The notes under the pieces were generated by a model. It did not search any database. It was not told where the DNA came from and saw only the letters and a program-made list of their open reading frames with translations. A stretch of 64,000 nucleotides of DNA from JACDAN01 sp963802375 (lineage in GTDB: Bacteria > Actinomycetota > Thermoleophilia > Gaiellales > Gaiellaceae): the NCBI GenBank assembly GCA_963802375.1, contig CAWDIJ010000017.1, forward strand, positions 90,726 through 154,725, in the 5' to 3' direction. Shown one piece after another: positions 38,338-46,288 of this stretch (position 1 is its first letter; every line of letters starts with the position of its first letter). Made by a program: the position numbers and the translations under genes.

Positions 38338-39005
38338 TCGTCGCGCAGCCGGTAGCCGGACCCGCGCACCGTCTCGAGCGACGTCCGTCCGAAGGGGCGG
38401 TCCACCTTCTCGCGGAGGTAGCGGACGTATACGTCGACGACGTTCGACCGGTTCTCGTAGCCGTAGTCCCAGCAGTGGTCGAGCAGGTACAGCCGGGAGA
38501 GCACGTGTCCCGGGCGCCGCATGAAGGCCTCGAGCATGCGGAACTCCTTCGCCGAGAGCTGGAGCTCGGTCTCGCCCCGCCAGGCCTGGTGCGTGGCAGG
38601 GTTGAGGCGCAGGTCTCCGACCTCCAGCACCGTCGGACGCTCGACGGCCGGCCGACGCGCCAGCGCCCGGAGCCGCGCCAGCAGCTCGGCGAAAGAGAAC
38701 GGCTTCGTCAGGTAGTCGTCGGCGCCCGCGTCGAGCCCGGCCACACGATCGTCCACCGAATCTCGCGCCGTGAGCATCAGGACAGGAGCCCACATGCCGG
38801 CCCGTCGCAGCTCACGGCAGACGTCGAAGCCGCTGCGGCCGGGGAGCAGGACGTCGAGGACGACCGCGTCGTACTCGGTGGCCTGCGCCATCCAGACCGC
38901 GTCGTCTCCCGTTGCGGCCACGTCGGCGCTGTAGCCCTCCTCCGACAGGCCGCGGCGGATCAGCCCGGCCATCTTGGGCTCGTCCTCCACGACCAATACG
39001 CGCAT
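38334..39005 (-). CDS. OmpR/PhoB-family response regulator
   Basis: 223 aa. Receiver with VVEDEP, phospho-Asp in VVLDVLLP, Thr in MLTARD and Lys in LTKPF; a winged-helix DNA-binding domain follows (LSAKEFRMLEAFMRRPGHV, then DVYVRYLREKVD). It pairs with the kinase downstream through a 4-bp overlap. Divergent from the PepSY-like gene, with an inverted repeat in the shared promoter region (39040-39057). Confidence 0.94.
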   Translation of the reverse strand: MRVLVVEDEPKMAGLIRRGLSEEGYSADVAATGDDAVWMAQATEYDAVVLDVLLPGRSGFDVCRELRRAGMWAPVLMLTARDSVDDRVAGLDAGADDYLTKPFSFAELLARLRALARRPAVERPTVLEVGDLRLNPATHQAWRGETELQLSAKEFRMLEAFMRRPGHVLSRLYLLDHCWDYGYENRSNVVDVYVRYLREKVDRPFGRTSLETVRGSGYRLRDE

Positions 39006-39039
39006 GTGTGAATCGTGGCAGGGCGAACATGAGTGCCTG

Positions 39040-39057
39040 ATGAGAGAACGCTCTCAT
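39040..39057. promoter_or_regulatory. Inverted repeat between the regulator and the PepSY-like gene
   Basis: ATGAGAG-AACG-CTCTCAT is a perfect 7-bp dyad in the 85-bp divergent promoter region. It could be an operator for the neighbouring regulator, although OmpR-type proteins usually prefer direct repeats. Confidence 0.4.
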
Positions 39058-39090
39058 GGTCGTTTCACGTCGACTGGGTACCTTCGGGGC

Positions 39091-39414
39091 ATGAACAGGA
39101 ACAGGACATTGCTGGCGATCGGAGTTGCACTCGTAGCGGTCGCGGTCGGCGGTGGCGCATACGCCTGGGCCGGCGGCGGCGACGACGGCGAGGGAACCGC
39201 GAGCGGCCCGGGCGCAGACCGTGCCCGGCAGGCCGCGGTGGCCTATCTCGGCGGCGGAACCGCCAACGAGGTCGAGCGCGGTGACGAGGAAGGGGCATGG
39301 GAGGTCGAAGTGACGAAGTCGAGCGGCGAGACCGTCGACGTCCACCTCGACACGAGCTTCCAAGTCCTCTCCGTCGAGGGCGACAGCGAGAACGAGGCCG
39401 GCGACACGGACTAG
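39091..39414 (+). CDS. Secreted or membrane-anchored PepSY-like protein
   Basis: 107 aa. An N-terminal hydrophobic segment (LLAIGVALVAVAVGGGAYAWA) is followed by a Gly/Asp-rich linker and a PepSY-like fold (AYLGGGTANEVERGDEEGAWEVEV, DVHLDTSFQVLSVEGD). PepSY domains modulate proteases or respond to envelope stress. It is divergent from a two-component system and probably its target. ATG start at 39091. Confidence 0.75.
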   Translation: MNRNRTLLAIGVALVAVAVGGGAYAWAGGGDDGEGTASGPGADRARQAAVAYLGGGTANEVERGDEEGAWEVEVTKSSGETVDVHLDTSFQVLSVEGDSENEAGDTD

Positions 39415-39430
39415 AGGCCCAGGCGCGTTT

Positions 39431-40276
39431 TCAGGCTTCGAACCCGTCCAGCGCCGCCTGCACGAGGTCGGGCAGCGTCGCGGCCACGTAGCCGCCCTCG
39501 AGGACTGCTGCGGTTCTCGGCGCGAAGGCGGCAGAGCGGCGCGCCAGCTCGCGGAAGCCAGTTTCCGTGACGAGCATCTGCGCGATCGGATCCTCCTCGT
39601 GGGCGTCGAAGCCCGCCGAGACGAGCACGAGGTCGGGCTCGAACGCCCGAACTGCCGGCTCGACGCGCTCGTCCCACGCGGCCAGGTAGTCCTCGTCCGT
39701 GGAGCCGGCCGGAAGGGCCAGGTTCACGAGCGTGTCGCCCTGATCGTCCGGCCCGCCCGTGCCGGGATAGAACGGCCACTGGTGCATCGACACGAAGAGC
39801 ACCGTCGGATCGGAACGAAAGATGTCCTCGGTGCCGTTCCCGTGGTGGACGTCCCAGTCGAGGATCGCGACTCGCTCGACCCCCAGCTCCGCCTGGGCGT
39901 ACCTGGCCGCGACGGCCACGTTGTCGAAGAAGCAGAAGCCCATCACGGTGTCCGGCGTCGCGTGGTGCCCGGGCGGCCTGACGAGCGCGAAGCCGCCGCT
40001 TCGCACCGCCTCGATCGCCGCACCCGCAGCGAGCATCGCGGCGTCGTACGTCGTCTCCGAGGCGACGGTGTCCAGGTCGACCATGGACGGGCGGTCGATG
40101 CCGCGAACGAGCTCGAGCAGCTCAGGGGTGTGGCAGCGGAGGATGTCGTCCTTCGATGCGGGCGCCGCCTCGCGGAACTCGAAGCGCTCGTGCAGCGCGC
40201 GGAGCCGTTCCTGCCGCTCCGGATGGTCGCCCGTCGGGTGGAGCCGTGCCATGTCGGGGTGGCTCACGAGCTCCAT
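39431..40276 (-). CDS. Histone-deacetylase-superfamily amidohydrolase
   Basis: 281 aa with ATG at 40276. Zinc and catalytic motifs are RPPGHHA, MGFCFFDNVAVAA, ILDWDVHHGNGT and SAGFDAHEEDP, plus VLEGGY at the end. Bacterial members deacetylate polyamines or acetoin-related substrates; the real substrate is unknown. In the raw sequence the frame runs on into the upstream phosphatase gene, but this fusion depends on a one-base shift at about 40330 and I do not accept it. Confidence 0.85.
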   Translation of the reverse strand: MELVSHPDMARLHPTGDHPERQERLRALHERFEFREAAPASKDDILRCHTPELLELVRGIDRPSMVDLDTVASETTYDAAMLAAGAAIEAVRSGGFALVRPPGHHATPDTVMGFCFFDNVAVAARYAQAELGVERVAILDWDVHHGNGTEDIFRSDPTVLFVSMHQWPFYPGTGGPDDQGDTLVNLALPAGSTDEDYLAAWDERVEPAVRAFEPDLVLVSAGFDAHEEDPIAQMLVTETGFRELARRSAAFAPRTAAVLEGGYVAATLPDLVQAALDGFEA

Positions 40277-40281
40277 GGGAC

Positions 40282-40783
40282 TTATGGGATTTCCACGACG
40301 TCGGGAAGCTCGAGACCACGCCAGAGCTCGGTACGGGTCGCGGCCGTCCAGCGCGGCTGCATAGAGGCTGAGCACCGTCCCGTGCGTGACGACGACGGCC
40401 GGCTCCTCCAGGCCGGCGACAGCTCCCTGGAACCGCGCCAGCGCCTCCGCTGCGCTCTCCTCGCCGAAGACCACCTCGCCCGGGCGCTCGAAGAGCTCCC
40501 GGATCCCCCGATCGAATTCCTCCGGCGCCAGCCAGCCCACTGAGCGACGAGCCGTCTCCCGCAGCCCATCCGAGAGCTGCACCTGGAGCCCGAGCACCGG
40601 CGCCGCGAGCTCAGCGGTCTCCCGCGCCTTCGGCTCGGTGCTGGCCAGCAGCGCGCGCGGCTCGTACCCGGCGAGCCGTTCTGCCAGCGGCCCGCACCGC
40701 CGCCGCCCTTCATCGCTCAGCCGCCACTCCTCGGACGGCACCGACGGGTCGATCTCCGGTGCGCTATGCCGAACGAGCAGCAA
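40282..40783 (-). CDS. Histidine-phosphatase-family protein, frameshifted near the end
   Basis: About 166 aa when corrected. TTG start, LLVRHSAPE (catalytic His), then STEPKARETAELA and VVVTHGTVLSLYA (second His), as in phosphoglycerate-mutase-like phosphatases. At about 40330 the frame drifts into a Ser/Arg-rich run and then into the HDAC gene. Removing one C from TACCGAG gives ELWRGLELPDVVEIP and TAA at 40284, a normal ending. The 5' end overlaps the exonuclease gene by 20 bp. Confidence 0.75.
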
Positions 40784-41579
40784 TTCGCCCGGCGAGGTTG
40801 CCCAGGCCCCAGGAGTCGAGGAGGGAGGACGCCTCCGCCCACGCAGGGGACTGATCGTTCAGGGGAGGGAGAGGAGCGGAGGCGTCGACCGTGGCAATTC
40901 GCCTGTAGAGCTCCAACTCCTCCCGCAGATTCGGGAAGCGACCGGCCTCCAAGGCAGCGTCGAGCGAGCCGTACTGGTTGAGGATCGAGGCGGCGGTCTT
41001 CGGCCCGACGCCCGGCGCGCCGGGGATCTTGTCGGACGGGTCGCCGCGCAACGCAATGAAGTCCGGAACCTGCCCGGGCTCGACGCCGTAGCGCTCGCGG
41101 ACCTCGGCCGGCCCGATCCGCGCCAGCTCGGTGACACCGCGCACCGGGGTCACGACGACGGTCCGGTCACTGGCCAACTGGAACATGTCCCGATCGGAGG
41201 TCACGACGACTGCGGTGCCGCCGCGGTCCTCCTCGGACCTCACGGCGGCGCCGACGAAGTCGTCGGCTTCGTAGCCCGGCGCCTTTCCGTAGGCGAAGCC
41301 GAGCGCTTCGACGAGCTGCGGCAGCATGTCGAGCTGATCGAGAAGGCTCTGGTCGAAGACGCGCCCCGCCTGGTAACCCGGCAGCGCCTCATGCCTGTAC
41401 GTCGGAACCGTGAGCGTGTCCCAGCCGACGAAGACGGTCCGAGGCTCCTCCATCTCCCAGAGGCGAACGAGCATGTTCGTGAACCCGACGACGGCATTCT
41501 GGTTGATCGATTTCGGTAGCGCGTGGTAGGCGCGATGCGCCAGCGAGTCCCCGTCGACCACGAGCAGCGGCCGGCTCAT
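40764..41579 (-). CDS. 5'-3' exonuclease (Pol I N-terminal-domain type)
   Basis: 271 aa, the FEN-type nuclease domain without a polymerase. It shows LLVVDGDSLAHRAYHALP, GYEADDFVGAA, VVTSDRDMFQLAS, LRGDPSDKIPGAPGVGPKTAASIL (helix-hairpin-helix) with the metal Asp residues. Role: primer removal or repair. The ATG overlaps the acyltransferase stop (ATGA). It may add to the Pol I exonuclease or replace it. Confidence 0.88.
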   Translation of the reverse strand: MSRPLLVVDGDSLAHRAYHALPKSINQNAVVGFTNMLVRLWEMEEPRTVFVGWDTLTVPTYRHEALPGYQAGRVFDQSLLDQLDMLPQLVEALGFAYGKAPGYEADDFVGAAVRSEEDRGGTAVVVTSDRDMFQLASDRTVVVTPVRGVTELARIGPAEVRERYGVEPGQVPDFIALRGDPSDKIPGAPGVGPKTAASILNQYGSLDAALEAGRFPNLREELELYRRIATVDASAPLPPLNDQSPAWAEASSLLDSWGLGNLAGRIAARSA

Positions 41580-42187
41580 AGCGTCTTCTCCAGCTCGTGG
41601 ATCGCGTCCATCAGCCGTTCGGTCGCGATCTTCGAGCTCCCCCGGATGTCTTCGGTGTCCAGGTCCGAGAGGTCGACCGGCGGGCCGTACGCGACACGAA
41701 GCGGCCCGAGCTTCAGCAGGCTCTCGGTCCCGCCGATCGCCGCCGGCACGAGCGGAACGCCGGCCTGGAGCGCCACACGTGCGGCCCCGGTGCGCGGCCG
41801 CGCCTTGTGCTTCTTCGTGACCCCCTTGTTGCGCCGCGTCCCCTCCGGGAAGATCGCGACGACCTCGCCCGCCTTCGCGAGCTCGCCGGCCTTGCGGATC
41901 GCCTCCTCGTCTCCCATCCCACGGCGAACGGGGAACGCGCCGGCAGACTCGAGGACCCACTTGACCGGCGGAACGTACATCTCGGACTTGGCCATGAAGC
42001 GCAGCTGCCGGTCTGGGTACAACGGGATGCCCAGCGGCCAGGGGTCCAGGTTCGACTGATGGTTGGCGGCAAGGACGTAGCCGCCTTCGCGTGGAAGGTG
42101 CTCCTCACCCTTGCTCCGAAAGCGAAAGATCCGCCGCACCGGCCCGGCCGAGACGGCCCCGATGAAGTGGTACATGCGTGATTTCAC
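41576..42187 (-). CDS. plsC: 1-acyl-sn-glycerol-3-phosphate acyltransferase
   Basis: About 203 aa with the four LPLAT blocks: AANHQSNLDPWPL (HX4D), AFPVRRG, FPEGTRRNKG, and VPLVPAAIGG. It transfers an acyl chain to lysophosphatidate in membrane lipid synthesis, at the inner face. The start is uncertain: a GTG at 42187, an ATG at 42175, or further up to 42229, which would leave only 21 bp to the divergent topoisomerase gene. I chose 42187 because GATACT lies 6-7 bases before it. Confidence 0.85.
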   Translation of the reverse strand: MKSRMYHFIGAVSAGPVRRIFRFRSKGEEHLPREGGYVLAANHQSNLDPWPLGIPLYPDRQLRFMAKSEMYVPPVKWVLESAGAFPVRRGMGDEEAIRKAGELAKAGEVVAIFPEGTRRNKGVTKKHKARPRTGAARVALQAGVPLVPAAIGGTESLLKLGPLRVAYGPPVDLSDLDTEDIRGSSKIATERLMDAIHELEKTL

Positions 42188-42250
42188 GGCCGGGGAGTAT
42201 CCCTGTCCCCGGGACTGCGTGGTTGACACACTTCGCTACGGTGTGGCGCG

Positions 42251-44461
42251 ATGAAGACCCTGGTCATCGCAGAAAAGCCCTCCGTTGCACGTGACATCGT
42301 CGGTGCTCTTCCCGGTTCGTTCGACGAGCACAAGAACTTCTACGAGTCCGACGACTACGTGGTCACGTTCGCGGTCGGCCACCTCCTCGAGCTCTCCGAT
42401 CCCGAGGACTACGACCCTGCCTGGAAGTCCTGGAAGCTCGACAACCTCCCCATCGTCCCGGAGGAGTTCAAGGTTCGCCCGCGCGACAAGAAGTCCGCGA
42501 CGCAGCTCAACCTGATCCACAAGCTCCTGAAGCGAAAGGACGTCGACCGCGTCGTGAACGCCTGCGACGCCGGGCGTGAGGGTGAGCTGATCTTCACGCA
42601 CATCTACGAGACCTCGGGCGTCGACACGCCGGTCGACCGGCTCTGGATCAACTCGATGACCAAGGCGGCCATCCGCGAGGGCTTCGAGAGCCTTCGCCCC
42701 GCCGACCAGCTGGAGCCGCTCCGCGACGCGGCGCGGTCGCGCTCGGAGGCGGACTGGCTGGTAGGCATGAACGCGACCCGCGCAGCGACGACCCGTCGCG
42801 GTTGGGGCGCCGGTGTCGTCTCGCTCGGCCGCGTCCAGACTCCGACGCTCGCGATGATGGTCAAGCGCGAGCGCGCGATCCAGGCGTTCACGCCGGAGCC
42901 GTACTGGCTCGTCCACGCCACGTTCGACCCGCGCTACAACGGCCTCTGGTTCGAGGACGACGAGACCCGCCTCAAGGACGGCAAGCGCGCCGACGAGATC
43001 GTCGAGAAGGTCACGGGCAAGACCGGACGGGTCGAGTCGGTCGAGCGCAAGGAGCACTCCGAGCGCGCACCGCTCCTCTACGACCTGACCGCCCTCCAGC
43101 GGGACGCGAACGGCCGCTTCGGCTTCTCCGCGCGCAGGACGCTGAGCGCCGCCCAGTCGCTGTACGAGGGCAAGAAGGCGATCACGTACCCCCGGACCAA
43201 CTCGCGCTGGCTCTCCGGCGACCTCGTCCCGCAGCTGAAGCCGACCGCCGAGACGCTGGTGCCGATCCCGGACTACGCGCAGGGCGCGCGCTTCGTGCTC
43301 GGCCTCGACCAGCTGCCGCTCGGGCGAGTCGTCAACGACGCGAAGGTCGACGACCACCACGCGATCATCCCCACCGACATCGGGCACGACGTCTCGGCGT
43401 TCACGCCCGACGAGCGCAGGATCTTCGACCTCGTCGCGCGCCGGTTCCTCGCCGTCTTCCACCCGCCGGCCCGCTATGCGCGCACGACGATCGTCACCGA
43501 GGTCGAGGGCGAGCGCTTCCGCACCCGCGGCAAGGTCACGCTCGAGGCCGGCTGGCGCGGCGTCTACGGCGTCGAGGCCACCGATCCGGCGAAGCAGGAC
43601 GAGGACGCCGAGGGCGAGGGCGAGCTGCCCGCGCTCCAGCAGGGCCAGGAGGTCCGCTGCGCCGAGGCGGAGGCCGAGGCGAAGGAGACCAAGCCGCCGC
43701 CGCGCTACACCGAGGCGACGCTCCTCTCGAGCATGGAGACCGCGGGCAAGCTCGTCGACGACGAGGAAATGCGCGAGGCGATGAAGGAGCGCGGGCTCGG
43801 CACGCCGGCGACGCGCGCCGAGATCATCGAGACGCTGATCCGCCGCGAGTACATCGAGCGCGCCGGCAAGGACCTCCAGCCGACGCCGAAAGGCATGAGC
43901 GTCGTCACGATGCTCGATGAGCACCCGATCACCTCCGCCGAGCTGACGGGCGACTGGGAGAAGCAGCTCTCGGACATCGAGCACGGCAACGGCGACCGCT
44001 CGGTGTTCATGGACGGGATCGCCGGCTTCGCGAAGACGACCGTCGAGCAGATCGCGAGCCTCCCGGACGACAAGATCAAGGTCGAGCGCGTCGAGCTCGG
44101 GCTCTGCCCGAAATGCGGCGCCGAGACCGGCGAGATCCTCAAGGAGAACTCACGCGCCTACGGCTGCACGAGCTGGAAGAGCCGCGAGGAGCCAGGTTGC
44201 GGCTTCGTGATCTGGAAGCGCGTCGCCGGCCGGACGCTCACTCCTGAGGTCGCGCGACAGCTCCTCGCCGATGGAAGGACGACCGAAGTGTTGTCCGGGT
44301 TCCGCTCACGCGCTGGGAAGCCGTTCCGTGCCAGGCTCCTGCTCAAGGAAGACGGGAAGGTCGAGTTCGAGTTCCCCGTCAGCAAGCGGCGCCAGCAGGA
44401 GCAGGACGCCGAAGAAGAGGGGCAGGTCGAGCGGGAAGAACAGCCGGCCGCCGCCGAGTGA
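42251..44461 (+). CDS. topB: DNA topoisomerase III
   Basis: 736-aa type IA topoisomerase. Toprim domain (LVIAEKPSVARDIVGALPG, DAGREGELIF), active-site Tyr313 in KAITYPRTNSRWL, and the DHHAIIPT strand. The C-terminus has a CPKCG zinc ribbon and a type III repeat (VLSGFRSRAGKPFRARLLL), then an acidic Glu/Gln tail. It decatenates and resolves recombination intermediates. Full length; ATG start. Confidence 0.92.
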   Translation: MKTLVIAEKPSVARDIVGALPGSFDEHKNFYESDDYVVTFAVGHLLELSDPEDYDPAWKSWKLDNLPIVPEEFKVRPRDKKSATQLNLIHKLLKRKDVDRVVNACDAGREGELIFTHIYETSGVDTPVDRLWINSMTKAAIREGFESLRPADQLEPLRDAARSRSEADWLVGMNATRAATTRRGWGAGVVSLGRVQTPTLAMMVKRERAIQAFTPEPYWLVHATFDPRYNGLWFEDDETRLKDGKRADEIVEKVTGKTGRVESVERKEHSERAPLLYDLTALQRDANGRFGFSARRTLSAAQSLYEGKKAITYPRTNSRWLSGDLVPQLKPTAETLVPIPDYAQGARFVLGLDQLPLGRVVNDAKVDDHHAIIPTDIGHDVSAFTPDERRIFDLVARRFLAVFHPPARYARTTIVTEVEGERFRTRGKVTLEAGWRGVYGVEATDPAKQDEDAEGEGELPALQQGQEVRCAEAEAEAKETKPPPRYTEATLLSSMETAGKLVDDEEMREAMKERGLGTPATRAEIIETLIRREYIERAGKDLQPTPKGMSVVTMLDEHPITSAELTGDWEKQLSDIEHGNGDRSVFMDGIAGFAKTTVEQIASLPDDKIKVERVELGLCPKCGAETGEILKENSRAYGCTSWKSREEPGCGFVIWKRVAGRTLTPEVARQLLADGRTTEVLSGFRSRAGKPFRARLLLKEDGKVEFEFPVSKRRQQEQDAEEEGQVEREEQPAAAE

Positions 44462-44732
44462 AAATTCGGTTAAAAGACTTCGACAAACCTTTTCAGAAGC
44501 GCCGCGTCTCCGTAGGGTAGAAGCCGTCATGCGCTGGTTCTGACGAACCGGAAAGCGCGCTCGTCCGGAATACGAGGAAGAGAGGTCACGTTTTCCTGAG
44601 CGTGGGCCGAGAACCGGCCCTGTTGCCCTGGAAAAACGAGGAAAAGCGCCATACAGTCAGAAAGCTGAGGTCCGACCGGACTCTTAGAGTTAGCAGGTTG
44701 CCGCAACAGTCGAAAGGACGTAGAGAACCGCT

Positions 44733-45806
44733 TTGACACAGCATCAGCTTCAGGAACTTCTGGAAAGCGAGCAGGCTCGCCCGTTCATCGAGCAGGGCGA
44801 AGAGCGCGGCCACATCGAGCCCGTCGAGCTCGAGGCGTTCGCCGTCGAGCACGACCTCGGCGAAGAGGACGTGGAGCAGCTGACGCGCGAGCTCGAGGCG
44901 ATCGGTCTCGAGATTCGTGAGGCCGCCGCCGAGGAGGCCGCGCAGGCCAGGCAGAAGCCGAAGCAGCCCGATCCCGACGCCATGGTCGGCTCGGCGGACA
45001 GCCTTCAGCTCTTCCTCGCGGACGTCGGCCGCCACAAGCTGCTGACCGCCGCCGAGGAGATCACGCTCGCGAAGCGCATCGAGCGCGGCGACTTGCTCGC
45101 GAAGCGTCACATGATCGAGTCGAACCTCCGCCTGGTCGTCTCGATCGCGAAGGGCTACCGCGGCCTGGGTGTCCCGTTCCTGGACCTCATCCAGGAGGGA
45201 ACGCTGGGCCTCAACCGCGCGGTCGAGAAGTTCGACTGGCGGCGCGGGTTCAAGTTCTCGACCTACGCGACCTGGTGGATCCGCCAGTCGGTGCAGCGCG
45301 CCGTGGCGAACCACGCGCGGACGATCCGCGTGCCGGTCCACGTCGTCGAGCGGCAGCAGAAGCTGTCGCGCGCGGCGCGCCGGCTCGAGGTCGAGCTGGG
45401 CCGGGAGGCGACGAAGGAGGAGCTCGCCGAGGCGACCGGTCTCCCGATGCAGCACGTCGACGAGGCGCTTGGAGCTGCCCACGCGTCGGTCTCGCTGAAC
45501 CAGACGGTCGGCGCGGACGACGAGGGCGAGCTGGGTGACCTCTTCGCCGACCGCGAAGCCGCGGACCCGTTCGACGAGGCCGAGGAGTCGCTGCGCAAGC
45601 AGGGCGTCCGCCGCGCGCTCGACGCGCTGCCGGAGCGCGAGCGGCGGATCCTGGAGCTCCGCTTCGGGTTCGAGGGCGAGCCGTGGACGCTCGAGGCGAT
45701 CGGCCACGAGCTGGACCTGACGCGCGAGCGCGTGCGTCAACTCGAGGCGCAGGCGCTGGCCCGGCTGGCCGCGCTCCGCGACCTCGCCGCGGTCTCCGCG
45801 AACTAG
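44733..45806 (+). CDS. sigA: RNA polymerase primary sigma factor
   Basis: 357 aa. Short region 1.1-like N-terminus, then regions 1.2-2 (SLQLFLADVGRHKLLTAAEE, NLRLVVSIAKGYRGLGVPFL, FSTYATWWIRQSVQRA), region 3 (RLEVELGREATKEEL) and region 4 (LPERERRILELRFGFEG, TRERVRQLEAQALARL). This is the group 1/2 sigma-70 pattern. The TTG at 44733 gives the full N-terminus. The preceding 270-bp gap holds no other gene but shows small GC hairpins; its promoter must lie there. Confidence 0.9.
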   Translation: MTQHQLQELLESEQARPFIEQGEERGHIEPVELEAFAVEHDLGEEDVEQLTRELEAIGLEIREAAAEEAAQARQKPKQPDPDAMVGSADSLQLFLADVGRHKLLTAAEEITLAKRIERGDLLAKRHMIESNLRLVVSIAKGYRGLGVPFLDLIQEGTLGLNRAVEKFDWRRGFKFSTYATWWIRQSVQRAVANHARTIRVPVHVVERQQKLSRAARRLEVELGREATKEELAEATGLPMQHVDEALGAAHASVSLNQTVGADDEGELGDLFADREAADPFDEAEESLRKQGVRRALDALPERERRILELRFGFEGEPWTLEAIGHELDLTRERVRQLEAQALARLAALRDLAAVSAN

Positions 45807-46163
45807 CTAGAGGACGATGGAGGTCGGCCCACGGGCCGGCCTCCGCTCGTCCGAGCCGGCGTCCTGGGGGCTCTCGAGATCGAGCGCGGCCGTTCCTTCC
45901 TCACGGCCGGCCGCCCACTCTTCCTCCACCTTCTCCTTGCCCAGCGACTCCTCGAGGTTCAGAAGCAGGTCGTAGTCGAGCTCGAGCGCACGCTGCGAGA
46001 GTTCCGTGTCGCCCTCGACGAGCACGGTCTGCGCCGCTCCGCGGAGTCGGGCCGCCACCTCGGCCTGGCCGGCGTCGAGCTCCACGGCAGCGAGTGCCTG
46101 CAACGTTTCGGCTGCGAGCCTCGCGGCGCGCGGATCCTCGGGAAGTGTCACTACGTGACCCAT
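45807..46163 (-). CDS. Hypothetical acidic helical protein
   Basis: 118 aa with ATG at 46163, starting MGHVVTLPEDPRAARLAAETLQ. It is Glu/Ala-rich, probably helical, soluble, with no motif I recognise. The stop lies right at the end of sigA on the opposite strand. No ribosome site is clear; two upstream in-frame Met codons are alternatives. Confidence 0.5.
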   Translation of the reverse strand: MGHVVTLPEDPRAARLAAETLQALAAVELDAGQAEVAARLRGAAQTVLVEGDTELSQRALELDYDLLLNLEESLGKEKVEEEWAAGREEGTAALDLESPQDAGSDERRPARGPTSIVL

Positions 46164-46241
46164 ACGTGGAACGGAATGCGGCGGATCCCTGGTCATTCCT
46201 CGACTTAACGCCAACCAAACCGCCCGTCAGGCGTCGGTTCC

Positions 46242-46247
46242 TATACT
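46242..46247 (+). promoter_or_regulatory. -10 hexamer of the peptide-transporter operon
   Basis: A perfect TATACT, 42 bases before the substrate-binding-protein start. No good -35 lies 17 bp upstream, so an extra activator or a different sigma may be needed. Confidence 0.4.
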
Positions 46248-46288
46248 TGCCGCGAATTCGGCACGGAGCGAGAGACAGGAGGCTGACA

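Noticed and set aside
39431..40783. A genuine histidine phosphatase-HDAC fusion enzyme
   Set aside because: One base removed at about 40330 gives a normal phosphatase C-terminus and a separate HDAC start; the fused linker is Ser/Arg shadow sequence.
42236..43984. A 582-aa minus-strand frame antisense to topB
   Set aside because: It is a GC-rich shadow of the topoisomerase with no homology-like motif; the plus-strand gene has all catalytic blocks.
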